DNA of 64,000 nucleotides from contig NZ_FOJB01000001.1 in NCBI RefSeq assembly GCF_900109955.1, forward strand, positions 248,001 to 312,000, written 5' to 3'. Positions 36,502-44,946 of the stretch are shown here, piece after piece; position 1 is the first letter of the stretch, and each line of letters starts with the position of its first letter. The translations under genes were made by a program, and so were the position numbers. The DNA comes from Aliiroseovarius sediminilitoris. GTDB lineage: Bacteria > Pseudomonadota > Alphaproteobacteria > Rhodobacterales > Rhodobacteraceae. The notes under the pieces are model-generated. The model was not told the origin of the DNA and made no database searches. It worked only from the letters and a program-made list of their open reading frames with translations.

Positions 36502-37533
36502 CTATTCCTCGGGCAGGATGGCAAAGGCGCGCTGGATCGGCAGCAGAACCACCATGCGGCCTTCATCGCGAATCTGTCCTGCCAGACGCCCCGCGCGCTC
36601 ACCCGTGCCCCAGAATATGTCTGCACGCTGTGCGCCTTTGACCCGAGACCCGGTATCCTGCGCGACCATGAGGCGACTAAAAGGCTCTTTGCCTTTCTTC
36701 TCTAACCAGACAGGCGCGCCCAATGCGGTATATTCGGGATCCACCGCCACCGATCGATGCGCCGTGATCGAACGGTTCATCGCTCCTAGCGGTCCGCGAT
36801 CTGTCGCCACTTTCCCGATCACACGGAAGAACACATAGGACGGGTTGGACAACAGAAGTTCACGCCCCGCCTCGGGATTGCGTTTCACCCAATTCTGAAT
36901 GACCTGTTGCGAGACCTGATGTTCGTTATAGACACCCTGTCGGACCAATTCATTGCCTAACGACATGAGGTTGTGCCCGTTCGACCCCCCATACCCCAAC
37001 CGAATGGTGCCCCCTTCGGCCAGTCGAATGCGTCCAGAGCCCTGAATTTGCAGAAACTGAAGCTCAACCGGGTCTTCGACCCAGGCGATCTCTAGCCCGC
37101 GACCCTCAAGCGCGCCGCCCTCCTCGATCTCGCGCCGCGACAGCCAGACATCGCCCGATGTCAGTTCTGGCGGCTTTCGATACACCGGATAGCGATAGCG
37201 CGGCGATTGCGTGCGCGATCCGCGGATCTCGGGTTCATAATATGCGGTGAACAACGGGTCGTTTCCGTCGCGGATCAGGACGGGGCGAAAGAAAAGTTCG
37301 AAGAAGGTTTTGCCATCATCCTGTTGGGCGGCAAGGGCGCAGATGGGTCGCCATTGCGGATCATCCAGGTCGTGACAGGTGTCCAGGAACACTCCCAGCG
37401 CCTCTTGATGGTTGTCGCGGTCCCAACCATCAAGATCATCAAAAGAAAGAATTGTGATGTCGGCGTCATCCAGATCCGCCGATGCGGGCGTGCCCAAAAG
37501 GGCCAGCGCAAGTGCCAGCCCCCGAAACATCAT
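36502..37533 (-). CDS. mltA: Membrane-bound lytic murein transglycosylase A
   Basis: Cuts peptidoglycan glycan strands, forming 1,6-anhydromuramic ends. The 343-residue protein has a signal peptide ('MMFRGLALALALLGTPASA') without an obvious lipobox Cys, so it may be soluble in the periplasm. 'PLFTAYYEPEIRGSRTQSPR' (about 93) starts the MltA domain, 'LQIQGSGRIRLAEGGTIRLG' follows, and the 3D domain near the end gives 'MVAQDTGSRVKGAQRADIFW' with the catalytic Asp in the family position. The gene overlaps the Tim44-like gene by 4 bp. Confidence 0.93.
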   Translation of the reverse strand: MMFRGLALALALLGTPASADLDDADITILSFDDLDGWDRDNHQEALGVFLDTCHDLDDPQWRPICALAAQQDDGKTFFELFFRPVLIRDGNDPLFTAYYEPEIRGSRTQSPRYRYPVYRKPPELTSGDVWLSRREIEEGGALEGRGLEIAWVEDPVELQFLQIQGSGRIRLAEGGTIRLGYGGSNGHNLMSLGNELVRQGVYNEHQVSQQVIQNWVKRNPEAGRELLLSNPSYVFFRVIGKVATDRGPLGAMNRSITAHRSVAVDPEYTALGAPVWLEKKGKEPFSRLMVAQDTGSRVKGAQRADIFWGTGERAGRLAGQIRDEGRMVVLLPIQRAFAILPEE

Positions 37534-38189
37534 CCACCTGTGGCGACAAGCTGCCAGTTCGGGTTGTCAGACCCCATGACCCGCGCAAAGGTCCAGACGT
37601 CTTTCTGGCGTTTCACTTCGTTGGGGTTGCCTTCGATAATGTCGCCGCCCTTGTCGCGCACGACCGAAGTCAGTTCGCCGATAAACCGCACAGACACTTC
37701 GCCTTCGTTTGTGTCGGGGTTGAATTCAGCGTCGACAAGTTTCAGCTCTCGCAGACCAACGAAATTGGCGTCGACCGACAGGCCTTTCTTTTCACGCGCC
37801 TCTATGACCGAGGCGAAGGTCTCGTACACATCGTCGGCCAGGAAGGGCTTGATCTGGGCCAGATCTCCGGCTTCGAACCCCATCAGGATCATCTCGTACG
37901 CACCACGCGCACCGCCCAGAAATTCGCTGACGTTGAACGACGGTTCGGCACCCTTCATCGCGGCCAGTGCTTGCGCGGCCGAACTGCCTTCGGGAACGTG
38001 GTCGGTGATGTCGCTGTCGGGACCGCCTTGGATCACTTCAAGCTGGTCACGGCCAAGGCGGCGATCGTCGTTTCGCGTCACCACGGGCTTTTCGAATCCT
38101 TCACGCGTCCCAAGCACATCGCGCAGGCGTAAAATCAGAAACAGGGCAATTCCGGCAAGCACCAGAAGCTGGATCAGGGATGAGCTCAT
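37530..38189 (-). CDS. Tim44/TimA-like domain protein
   Basis: A 219-residue protein with one N-terminal membrane helix ('SLIQLLVLAGIALFLILRL', residues 4-22) followed by a variable linker and a Tim44-like domain from about 85 ('FLGGARGAYEMILMGFEAGD', 'LKPFLADDVYETF'-like segment, 'VVRDKGGDIIEGNPNEVKRQ'). It is the bacterial relative of the mitochondrial import-motor subunit and is typical of alphaproteobacteria, where it sits in the inner membrane. Bacterial function is not established; its position beside the export chaperone secB and fxsA is suggestive only. ATGA overlap with mltA. Confidence 0.9.
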   Translation of the reverse strand: MSSSLIQLLVLAGIALFLILRLRDVLGTREGFEKPVVTRNDDRRLGRDQLEVIQGGPDSDITDHVPEGSSAAQALAAMKGAEPSFNVSEFLGGARGAYEMILMGFEAGDLAQIKPFLADDVYETFASVIEAREKKGLSVDANFVGLRELKLVDAEFNPDTNEGEVSVRFIGELTSVVRDKGGDIIEGNPNEVKRQKDVWTFARVMGSDNPNWQLVATGG

Positions 38190-38294
38190 TTATACCTCTT
38201 TTCAAGCGCGATATGGAAACGCGTCAACCGGAGACATATGTAGGTGCTGAGCGGGGCCAAGTCCACCGTTCGAAACGAAAAGGAGGCCTGCCTT

Positions 38295-38804
38295 ATGTGG
38301 CTTTTTGCGCTGTTCATCGCCGTTCCACTGATCGAGATCGCCCTGTTCATTCAGGTTGGGGGGGCAATCGGCCTGTGGCCAACGCTTGCGATCGTTATTT
38401 TGACTGCTGTTGTTGGCACCCAGTTGATGCGCGCGCAAGGGGCTTTGGCGCTGTCACAACTGCGTGAAAGTTTTGGTCAACTGAACGATCCGACCGAACC
38501 ATTGGCCCATGGCGCGATGATCCTGTTCTCTGGTGCGCTTCTGCTGACGCCCGGTTTCTTTACCGACGTCGTGGGGTTTGCGCTGCTGATCCCTGCTGTG
38601 CGCCGCGCGGTTTACAACTGGGCGCGATCGCGCATTCAGGTTCGGACCTTCACAATGGGGCAAGACGGTCCACAACAAGGCCCACGACGTCCACATCACC
38701 CCGAGGATGACGTGATTGACGGCGATTTCACCGATGTGACGCCAGAAAAGAAACGCCCGACACATCCGGGCGTGGAGGGCCCCTCAGGCTGGACCAAACA
38801 CTGA
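38295..38804 (+). CDS. fxsA: FxsA family membrane protein
   Basis: A 169-residue inner-membrane protein named for a suppressor of phage-exclusion in E. coli. Hydrophobic segments lie near residues 1-20, 25-48 and 72-100. 'LFIAVPLIEIALFIQVGGAI' and 'LLLTPGFFTDVVGFALLIP' are the FxsA signatures. The C-terminal 60 residues are hydrophilic and acidic. ATG 38295 follows a consensus AGGAGG at ideal spacing. Its last 21 bp overlap the 3' end of idi on the opposite strand. Divergent from the Tim44-like gene. Confidence 0.9.
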   Translation: MWLFALFIAVPLIEIALFIQVGGAIGLWPTLAIVILTAVVGTQLMRAQGALALSQLRESFGQLNDPTEPLAHGAMILFSGALLLTPGFFTDVVGFALLIPAVRRAVYNWARSRIQVRTFTMGQDGPQQGPRRPHHPEDDVIDGDFTDVTPEKKRPTHPGVEGPSGWTKH

Positions 38805-39305
38805 GCTTGCGTGTCTGGACATGTAAATTTTCAGCCAGGGCGTGAAGGCATCAGGCGTCGCGGCGATCTTCTGTTCCAGTGTCGCCCGGTCAAGCCACTG
38901 CACCGCTTGTACTTCTGACGGATTCAGCGTGATGCCCGGTGTTTCATCGGTGTGGATAACGAACATGTCGACGACCTCGTGTTCGATCAGCCCGCCGCCA
39001 ACGTCGGCGCGATATTCCAGCCGCTCGACCCATTTGGGGTGAACCCCCGTGATCCCCAGTTCTTCCTCCAGCCGCCGGATGGCACAATCTCGCGGGTCTT
39101 CGTTCCAATGGGGGTGGGTGCAACAAGTGTTCGCCCATTTGTTCGGCGTATGATATTTGCCCGCCGCACGCTGCTGGATCAATACCTTGTCCGCGTGAAA
39201 CAAAAACACCGACACGGCCTTGTGTTTCATGCCTTCGACATGGGCGTGCAGCTTTTCAACCGGGGTAAGGGTGCCGTCTATCCAGGCGGGGATCATATCA
39301 GTCAT
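38784..39305 (-). CDS. idi: Isopentenyl-diphosphate delta-isomerase, type 1
   Basis: Interconverts IPP and DMAPP for isoprenoid synthesis (ubiquinone, and carotenoids or bacteriochlorophyll where present). The 173-residue Nudix-type enzyme has the catalytic Cys in 'NKWANTCCTHPHWNEDPR' (about residue 64) and the Glu-rich Nudix element 'CAIRRLEEELGITG'; 'RAAGKYHTPNKW' binds substrate. I start at ATG 39303-39305 because the frame upstream, open to 39425, is not homologous. It overlaps fxsA tail-to-tail by 21 bp, so no terminator separates them. Confidence 0.93.
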   Translation of the reverse strand: MTDMIPAWIDGTLTPVEKLHAHVEGMKHKAVSVFLFHADKVLIQQRAAGKYHTPNKWANTCCTHPHWNEDPRDCAIRRLEEELGITGVHPKWVERLEYRADVGGGLIEHEVVDMFVIHTDETPGITLNPSEVQAVQWLDRATLEQKIAATPDAFTPWLKIYMSRHASSVFGPA

Positions 39306-39408
39306 AGCGCCCAGATACCGCCAAACCGAGCGCGGTAAAACCCTTTGTTGAGGGTGCCGGGGCAAGGTGATAAGCACATGCCAACAGTTTTTCCCGAAGG
39401 AGAAGATC

Positions 39409-39900
39409 ATGGCCGAGGAAGCCAAAGCACAAACCCCCCCCGTTCAGCCCAAGATGCAGGTTCTTGGCCAGTTCATCCGCGACCTCTCGTTTGAAAACAT
39501 TCTGGCCCAGAAGGGCGTGCAGGGCGAAGTTCAGCCCGACATCAATGTTGAAGTCGCGCTGGATGCCAAGAAGCGTCCGGCGGACAACCAGTTCGAAGTG
39601 ATCTCGAAATACACAATCGGGTCGAAAAACAAGAACGGCGGCGAGCAGTTGTTCCTGATGGAGCTGGAATATGCCGGCATCTTTCAGGTCGAAAACGTGC
39701 CGGAAGATCAGATGCACCCGTTCCTGATGATCGAATGCCCGCGCATGTTGTTCCCCTTCGTGCGTCGCATCGTTGCCGACGTGACCCGCGATGGCGGCTT
39801 CCCATCTCTGAACCTGGATACCGTTGATTTCCTTGCGCTGTATCGCCACGAGATCGAACGACGTGTGGCTGCCGAACAGGGCGGTGCAAAGGTCAACTGA
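39409..39900 (+). CDS. secB: Protein-export chaperone SecB
   Basis: Keeps preproteins unfolded and hands them to SecA (encoded at 14473-17145). The 163-residue tetramer subunit has 'MQVLGQFIRDLSFENILAQ', 'LMELEYAGIFQVENVPEDQM' and 'HPFLMIECPRMLFPFVRRIV', the core SecB strands. ATG 39409 follows GAAGGAG. secB next to dnaQ-coaE-aroE-maf is the order also found beside the Caulobacter origin. Faces dnaQ tail-to-tail with a 15 bp gap. Confidence 0.97.
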   Translation: MAEEAKAQTPPVQPKMQVLGQFIRDLSFENILAQKGVQGEVQPDINVEVALDAKKRPADNQFEVISKYTIGSKNKNGGEQLFLMELEYAGIFQVENVPEDQMHPFLMIECPRMLFPFVRRIVADVTRDGGFPSLNLDTVDFLALYRHEIERRVAAEQGGAKVN

Positions 39901-39912
39901 TCCGGACCATCT

Positions 39913-39930
39913 AACCTAGCGATAGGTTTT
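39913..39930 (+). terminator. Weak hairpin between secB and dnaQ stops
   Basis: AACCTA (39913-39918) pairs with TAGGTT (39923-39928) around GCGA, a GNRA-type tetraloop, followed by only two further T. It overlaps the dnaQ stop codon. Stem of six base pairs and short T-run make it a marginal terminator for secB. Confidence 0.35.
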
Positions 39931-40647
39931 CCAGACAGCGCCGTCGCCCAGCTTTTCCACGAAAGCATCATGGGCGACGGCTTCTTCTTTTGTAATCTTT
40001 GATGATAGGGGCGTCGGGCGTTGTGTCGCGCGCCATGCGCCAGCGGCGCCCGGCCCTGCCGAGGCATCCTGATCAGGGGCCAGCACAAGATCAGGCTGCC
40101 GACCGCCGATCAGTTCCAGATACACCTCGGCCAGAATTTCACTGTCCAACAGCGCGCCGTGCAGGGTTCGGGATGAATTGTCGATGCCGAACCGGCGACA
40201 CAGCGCATCCAGCGACGCCGGCGCACCAGGAAACTTCTTGCGCGCGATGACCAGCGTGTCGGTGGCCTGTTCCCATGGGATCGCGGGCAGATCCATCCAT
40301 TTCAGCTCGGCATTCAGGAACTTCATGTCAAAGCTGGCATTGTGGATGACCAACCGGGCGTCGCCAATGAAATCGAGGAAAGCCTGACCGACCGTTTTGA
40401 ATACCGGTTTATCTTTCAACGTCACCTCGCCCGCCTGCGCCGCGCGGGGGGTCAGAAGCAAATCAGGCCCGATCCCGTGGACGCCAAACGCCTCGTCCGG
40501 CATGTCCCGCTCCGGGTTGATATATTGGTGAAAGGTCTTACCGGTTGGCATGTGGTTATAAAGCTCAAGACACCCGATTTCGACGATCCGGTCGCCGCCA
40601 TCCGGGTCAAACCCCGTGGTTTCCGTATCCAGCACAATCTCACGCAT
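39916..40647 (-). CDS. dnaQ: DNA polymerase III epsilon subunit (3'-5' proofreading exonuclease)
   Basis: Proofreads replication errors in the replicase core. The 243-residue protein shows the DEDDh exonuclease residues: '[17 protein letters not shown]' (Asp 7 and Glu 9), '[17 protein letters not shown]' (Asp near 105) and '[20 protein letters not shown]' (His and Asp near 162-167). The C-terminal region after residue 185 would contact the polymerase subunit. The start overlaps coaE by 8 bp. It lies on the leftward replichore of the proposed origin, transcribed away from it. Confidence 0.95.
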   Translation of the reverse strand: MREIVLDTETTGFDPDGGDRIVEIGCLELYNHMPTGKTFHQYINPERDMPDEAFGVHGIGPDLLLTPRAAQAGEVTLKDKPVFKTVGQAFLDFIGDARLVIHNASFDMKFLNAELKWMDLPAIPWEQATDTLVIARKKFPGAPASLDALCRRFGIDNSSRTLHGALLDSEILAEVYLELIGGRQPDLVLAPDQDASAGPGAAGAWRATQRPTPLSSKITKEEAVAHDAFVEKLGDGAVWKTYR

Positions 40648-41239
40648 GGGACAAACGCTCCTTCACCTGGGCGACCACCGCTTTCACGGCGGCGCGCGCG
40701 TCTTCCAGTGTGTCCGTCGGGATCACCACATCCGCGCGCTTTCGTTTTTCAGCATCCGGCATCTGTTTTGCAAGGATTGCTTTGAACTGTTCCTCGGTCA
40801 TGGTGCTGCGCGCCAGAACCCGCTCCCGCTGCACATCAACTGGAGCCGAGGCAGCAACGACAAGGTCCACCTGCGCATCCGTGCCGGTTTCGAAAAGCAG
40901 GGGAATATCAAGCACCACAATCGGAGCTTCGGCATTGGCAATGAAGTCGGCCCGATCCTCTGCGACCAGCGGATGGACCACGGCTTCGATCCGTTTCAGT
41001 GCCGCTGAATCCCTGCCGATCCAGTCTTTCAACACACCCCTGTCCACTGCCCCGGCAACGATTGCCTCTGGGCAGATCGCGCGCAGTGGTTCAACCGCCG
41101 CCCCGCCGGGGGCATAGATACGGTGAACCGCCGCATCGGCATCCCAAACGGGCACGCCTTCTTGCGCAAACATGGCCGCGGTTGTGGATTTTCCCATGCC
41201 AATCGACCCGGTCAGACCAATGATGAACGGGTCGTTCAT
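40640..41239 (-). CDS. coaE: Dephospho-CoA kinase
   Basis: Last step of coenzyme A synthesis. The 199-residue kinase has Walker A '[18 protein letters not shown]' (about 8-25), '[18 protein letters not shown]' with the base-binding Asp residues, and '[10 protein letters not shown]' (about 112). '[20 protein letters not shown]' is the typical C-terminal block. Overlaps aroE by 4 bp and dnaQ by 8 bp, so the four genes maf-aroE-coaE-dnaQ are translationally coupled. Confidence 0.96.
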   Translation of the reverse strand: MNDPFIIGLTGSIGMGKSTTAAMFAQEGVPVWDADAAVHRIYAPGGAAVEPLRAICPEAIVAGAVDRGVLKDWIGRDSAALKRIEAVVHPLVAEDRADFIANAEAPIVVLDIPLLFETGTDAQVDLVVAASAPVDVQRERVLARSTMTEEQFKAILAKQMPDAEKRKRADVVIPTDTLEDARAAVKAVVAQVKERLSHA

Positions 41240-42072
41240 GGACCAAGCACCGCATTGCGCAGCGCATCATCGACCACCGGGCGTAGTCCGAACCAGCGTT
41301 CAAACCCCGGAACCGCCTGATGTAAAAGCATTCCAAGCCCGTCTACGGTGGCGCATCCGGCTTTCTCTGCCTCCTCCAGAAAATGTGTGCGCAGCGGCGT
41401 ATAGACCAGATCAGTGACCACAGCTTTGGGGTTGAACCCATCCAAGGGCACGCGGAAATCGGGTTTCCCCACCATACCAAGTGACGTGGTGTTCACAGCC
41501 GTCGTCGCTTCATCGAGCATATTGCCGGCTTGCAACCAGTCGAACACCTTGATCCGATTTCCAAACTCGGCCCGAAGTGCGTCGGACCGGGCGCGGGTGC
41601 GATTGGCCAGACGGATCTCGGGCACACCGACCTCGATCAGCGACGCGATAACGGCACGGGCAGCGCCACCGGCGCCAAACACGGCTGCCGGGCCCGTTTC
41701 CGGAGCCCAATCGGGCGCACCTTGGCGCAAATTTTCGGTAAATCCGTAACCGTCTGTATTATCAGCGTAAATCTTTCCGTCCGGGCGGAAGATCAGTGTA
41801 TTGGCCGCCCCGATCAACGCGGCACGATCGGTCACAGTATCGGCCATGTTCAGCGCCGTTTCCTTGTGCGGTATCGTCACGTTCACACCGACAAACCCCG
41901 CCTTTGGAAGCGTGCGAATGACTTGCGCAAAATCTTCGTTACTGACACGCATTGGAATATAAAACCCTGGTATCAAATTCGTCCGCAGCCAATGCCCATG
42001 CAAGCGGGGCGACAATGAATGCTCAATCGGGTCACCAATCACGCCAGCCAATGGGATACGTCGTTCACTCAT
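41236..42072 (-). CDS. aroE: Shikimate dehydrogenase (NADP+)
   Basis: Reduces 3-dehydroshikimate to shikimate in aromatic amino-acid synthesis. The 278-residue enzyme has '[17 protein letters not shown]' at the substrate site, the catalytic Lys in '[14 protein letters not shown]' (about residue 68), Asp in '[15 protein letters not shown]' (about 106) and the NADP loop '[17 protein letters not shown]' (about 129-145). '[17 protein letters not shown]' closes it. Overlaps maf by 4 bp and coaE by 4 bp. Confidence 0.97.
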   Translation of the reverse strand: MSERRIPLAGVIGDPIEHSLSPRLHGHWLRTNLIPGFYIPMRVSNEDFAQVIRTLPKAGFVGVNVTIPHKETALNMADTVTDRAALIGAANTLIFRPDGKIYADNTDGYGFTENLRQGAPDWAPETGPAAVFGAGGAARAVIASLIEVGVPEIRLANRTRARSDALRAEFGNRIKVFDWLQAGNMLDEATTAVNTTSLGMVGKPDFRVPLDGFNPKAVVTDLVYTPLRTHFLEEAEKAGCATVDGLGMLLHQAVPGFERWFGLRPVVDDALRNAVLGP

Positions 42073-42668
42073 ATTTCAAGATCTCCTCGCAAGATCAGGT
42101 ATGACAGCAGCTCTGTCAGCGGCAAACCCAGAACATTAAAATAGTCGCCATCCACTTTGGCAAACAGGCGAACGCCCTCTTCTTCCAGCTTGTAAGCCCC
42201 GACGGCGTGGCGAATACTGTTCCAATTGCGGGTGACATAACTGTCAATGTAGTCGCGCGACAGCTCTCGCATTCGCAGTCGCACAACACCCACATGTCGC
42301 CAGACCGCTTTGCCGTCCTGATACAGAACGGCTGCTGACAACAAGCGATGGGTCTGACCCGACATCATGGCCAGTTGCGCTTTCGCTTCCACTTCGTCCC
42401 GTGGTTTAGACAGAACCTCGCCCCCAAGTTCGGCAATTTGATCGCATCCAAGAACCAGACGACCCGGATTCTTCTCGCTGATTTTGCGCGCCTTGAATTC
42501 GGCCAGCGCGTCGGCAACGTCACGTGGGCTTGCGCCCTCTGCTTCCAATGACGCGCGGATGGTTTCTTCGTCGATTCGGGCGGGCTGCACGTCGATTTCA
42601 ACCTCGGCGTTGCGAAGCAATTGCGCCCGAATGTCCGAAGCCGATGCCAGGATCAGGGAAGTGGCCAT
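42069..42668 (-). CDS. maf: Maf-like nucleotide pyrophosphatase
   Basis: Hydrolyses non-canonical or modified nucleoside triphosphates; linked to septum control in some bacteria. The 199-residue protein begins 'MATSLILASASDIRAQLLRN', which holds the phosphate-binding 'SxR' site in a SASDIR form where many members have SxSxxR. 'LVLGCDQIAELGGEVLSKPR' (about 82-101) supplies the catalytic Asp, and 'HRLLSAAVLYQDGKAVWRHV' follows. It is the first gene left of the proposed origin, and its upstream DNA carries a DnaA-box-like sequence at 42679-42687. Confidence 0.92.
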   Translation of the reverse strand: MATSLILASASDIRAQLLRNAEVEIDVQPARIDEETIRASLEAEGASPRDVADALAEFKARKISEKNPGRLVLGCDQIAELGGEVLSKPRDEVEAKAQLAMMSGQTHRLLSAAVLYQDGKAVWRHVGVVRLRMRELSRDYIDSYVTRNWNSIRHAVGAYKLEEEGVRLFAKVDGDYFNVLGLPLTELLSYLILRGDLEI

Positions 42669-42678
42669 GTGATAACCC

Positions 42679-42687
42679 TGTGGAAAA
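42679..42687 (-). promoter_or_regulatory. DnaA-box-like site 1
   Basis: Minus-strand TTTTCCACA matches the TTATCCACA consensus at eight of nine bases. It is 11 bp upstream of the maf start, so it may also affect maf transcription. Confidence 0.5.
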
Positions 42688-42902
42688 ACTCTGTTTGTTC
42701 CGGTGTTCGGAAGTTCGGATAACACGTCCCTTACGACACAACTGGATAACTCACCTCTTTCCTAGGACAGTTTTCGGGATTGCTCCACTGGGGAAAGTGG
42801 TTTTCGCGAAGGTGAGGTTTTTCGCCCACCCTATCTTTTTATCCTATCGGTTGTCCTCAGCGTGTTATCGAGATTACCGCGATATAATAATGTGTTACAC
42901 TG

Positions 42903-42911
42903 TTATTCCCA
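42903..42911 (+). promoter_or_regulatory. DnaA-box-like site 2
   Basis: TTATTCCCA matches TTATNCACA at all but one position. Lies 24 bp before a second plus-strand box, in the AT-rich half of the gap. Confidence 0.5.
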
Positions 42912-42926
42912 CAAACCAATTTCCTG

Positions 42927-42935
42927 TTATCCACC
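42927..42935 (+). promoter_or_regulatory. DnaA-box-like site 3
   Basis: TTATCCACC matches TTATCCACA except for the last base. It is the best-matched plus-strand box, and weaker 7/9 copies occur at 42714-42722 and 42741-42749 on the minus strand. Confidence 0.55.
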
Positions 42936-43064
42936 TGTTTATAAAAGCAGGGACAACTCAATAATCCCCATTACTCACAACCCCTACATAAACATCATCT
43001 TTCTTTCTTCTTCTTTATTAATTTAAGAAGGGCGGGCCGGGTCAAGTAAACAGGGGTGCAAAGA

Positions 43065-43514
43065 ATGGGCGAATTTCTGGCCGATATTTATCCATGGACG
43101 AAATCGCTTCACATTATGTCGGTGATTGCATGGATGGCCGGGCTTTTCTATCTGCCACGCCTGTTTGTGTATCATACCGAGGTCGTCGGTTCAGGCAACG
43201 AAACGGATGACCTGTTTCAGACCATGGAGCGTCGTCTGCTCAAGGCGATCATGAACCCGTCGATGATAAGCACCTGGCTGTTTGGTCTGCTTCTGGTGTT
43301 GACCCCCGGCATTGTCGATTGGTCAATGATCTGGCCATGGGTCAAGGGTCTGTCGGTTATCCTGATGACGTGGTTTCACATGTGGCTTGGCGGGCGGCGA
43401 ATGGATTTCGTCGCCGGGACCAACACGCTGACCGGTCGGCGCTATCGGTTGATGAACGAGTTTCCGACCGTTCTGATGCTGGTCATCGTCTTCTCGGTTG
43501 TTCTGAAGTTCTGA
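43065..43514 (+). CDS. hemJ: Protoporphyrinogen oxidase HemJ
   Basis: Oxidises protoporphyrinogen IX to protoporphyrin IX in the inner membrane, replacing HemG/HemY in many alphaproteobacteria. The 149-residue protein has four hydrophobic segments; 'SLHIMSVIAWMAGLFYLPRL' carries the conserved His, and 'MERRLLKAIMNPSMISTWLF' the conserved Lys, both important in characterised HemJ. 'WFHMWLGGRRMDF' is a further signature. I start at ATG 43065 (AGGGG eight bases upstream) rather than GTG 43056. First gene right of the proposed origin; rho follows after 132 bp. Confidence 0.92.
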   Translation: MGEFLADIYPWTKSLHIMSVIAWMAGLFYLPRLFVYHTEVVGSGNETDDLFQTMERRLLKAIMNPSMISTWLFGLLLVLTPGIVDWSMIWPWVKGLSVILMTWFHMWLGGRRMDFVAGTNTLTGRRYRLMNEFPTVLMLVIVFSVVLKF

Positions 43515-43517
43515 GAT

Positions 43518-43558
43518 CGTTGACTCACATAGCAATCCGCCGTATGTGACGTTCAACG
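43518..43558 (+). other. Imperfect inverted repeat between hemJ and rho
   Basis: CGTTGA-C-TCACATA (43518-43531) mirrors TATGTGA-CGT-TCAACG (43543-43558): 13 pairs with a small internal loop and an 11-base apex. It starts 3 bp after the hemJ stop and 88 bp before rho, with no T-run. It may be a 3' stem for hemJ mRNA, part of the rho leader, or a protein-binding site. Confidence 0.6.
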
Positions 43559-43646
43559 CGGGCCGTCCGGCCACGCATGTTTCCCATTCCTACTTTGACC
43601 GCACTGCCGCGCGCATGCTGTCCTGAGGCAATCCCAGAGTATTCCC

Positions 43647-44918
43647 ATGTCCGATAACCGTCTGAACCTTGCAGAGCTGAAAGCCAAAAGCCCGAAAGAG
43701 CTTGTCGATATGGCTGAAGAGCTTGAAATCGAAAACGCCTCCACGATGCGTAAGGGCGAGATGATGTTCTCGATCCTGAAAGAACTGGCCGATGATGAGT
43801 GGATCATCGGCGGCGACGGCGTGTTGGAGGTGGTCCAGGACGGGTTTGGTTTCCTGCGTTCGCCGGAAGCGAACTATCTGTCTGGGCCAGACGATATCTA
43901 TGTCTCGCCAGATATGATTCGGCAATATTCGCTGCGCACCGGTGATACGATTGAAGGCATCATTCAGGCACCGGGCGAAAATGAAAACTACTTTGCCATC
44001 ACATCGGTCGAGAAGATCAATTTCGGAGACCCCGAACTGGCCAAACACAAGGTGGCATTTGACAACCTGACACCGCTTTACCCAGACGAACGTCTGAAGA
44101 TGGAGATCGAAGATCCCACCATCAAGGACCGGTCGGCCCGGATCATCGACCTTGTGTCCCCGATCGGAAAGGGTCAGCGGGCACTGATTGTTGCCCCGCC
44201 CCGGACCGGTAAAACCGTGCTGCTGCAAAACATTGCCCATTCGATCGCGACCAACCATCCCGAATGCTATCTGATCGTTCTTCTGATTGATGAGCGCCCG
44301 GAAGAGGTGACGGACATGCAACGGTCTGTGAAGGGCGAGGTCGTGTCTTCGACATTTGACGAACCCGCAACCCGTCACGTTGCCGTTGCTGAAATGGTGA
44401 TCGAGAAGGCGAAGCGGCTGGTTGAACACAAACGCGATGTGGTGATCTTGCTTGATTCGATCACACGGCTGGGTCGTGCATTCAACACGACCGTCCCGTC
44501 GTCCGGTAAGGTTCTGACCGGTGGTGTGGATGCCAACGCGCTGCAACGCCCAAAGCGGTTCTTCGGTGCGGCCCGGAATATCGAGGAAGGTGGATCGCTG
44601 ACCATCATCTCCACCGCGCTGATCGACACCGGCTCGCGGATGGACGAGGTGATCTTTGAAGAATTCAAAGGCACCGGCAACTCCGAGATTGTTCTGGATC
44701 GCAAGGTCGCCGACAAGCGCGTGTATCCGGCCATCGACATCCTGAAATCCGGCACCCGGAAAGAAGAGCTGTTGGTGGACGCAAAAGATTTGCAGAAAAG
44801 CTATGTTTTGCGGCGGATTCTGAACCCGATGGGCACCACAGACGCGATTGAATTCCTGATCTCGAAATTGAAGCAAACCAAGACGAACAGTGAGTTCTTC
44901 GATTCTATGAACACGTAA
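43647..44918 (+). CDS. rho: Transcription termination factor Rho
   Basis: Hexameric RNA helicase that ends factor-dependent transcripts. The 423-residue protein begins with the Rho N-terminal helix bundle ('[20 protein letters not shown]') and cold-shock-like RNA-binding domain ('[20 protein letters not shown]', about 58-77). Walker A is '[15 protein letters not shown]' (about 182), and '[20 protein letters not shown]' plus '[11 protein letters not shown]' are RecA-fold signatures. Length and C-terminus ('[15 protein letters not shown]') are normal. Upstream 132 bp hold an inverted repeat that could take part in rho autoregulation. Confidence 0.98.
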   Translation: MSDNRLNLAELKAKSPKELVDMAEELEIENASTMRKGEMMFSILKELADDEWIIGGDGVLEVVQDGFGFLRSPEANYLSGPDDIYVSPDMIRQYSLRTGDTIEGIIQAPGENENYFAITSVEKINFGDPELAKHKVAFDNLTPLYPDERLKMEIEDPTIKDRSARIIDLVSPIGKGQRALIVAPPRTGKTVLLQNIAHSIATNHPECYLIVLLIDERPEEVTDMQRSVKGEVVSSTFDEPATRHVAVAEMVIEKAKRLVEHKRDVVILLDSITRLGRAFNTTVPSSGKVLTGGVDANALQRPKRFFGAARNIEEGGSLTIISTALIDTGSRMDEVIFEEFKGTGNSEIVLDRKVADKRVYPAIDILKSGTRKEELLVDAKDLQKSYVLRRILNPMGTTDAIEFLISKLKQTKTNSEFFDSMNT

Positions 44919-44946
44919 CTTATTGTTATAAAACAATGGGTTAATT

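Larger units (their letters stand above)
42669..43064. other. oriC: Proposed chromosomal replication origin (oriC)
   Basis: The longest non-coding gap in the window (396 bp) and clearly AT-rich, particularly 42880-43030. It lies where genes turn from leftward to rightward transcription, between maf and hemJ. In Caulobacter and many alphaproteobacteria the origin sits at this junction, between a maf-aroE-coaE-dnaQ-secB block and a hemE/hemJ-rho-mnmE-mnmG-rsmG-parAB block (hemE is not present here). Three one-mismatch DnaA boxes and several weaker TTATCC motifs are present, and a pyrimidine-rich AT stretch (42990-43025) could be the unwinding element. I saw no TTAA-N7-TTAA CtrA site and no GANTC site inside it. 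The call rests on position and motifs, not measurement. Confidence 0.72.

Noticed and set aside
42524-42964. Open frame running through maf antisense into the origin gap
   Set aside because: Covers antisense maf and AT-rich non-coding DNA; no homology or ribosome-binding site.
44922-44937. ATTGTT-ATAA-AACAAT inverted repeat after rho
   Set aside because: Six A/T-rich pairs without GC content or T-run; too weak for a terminator.
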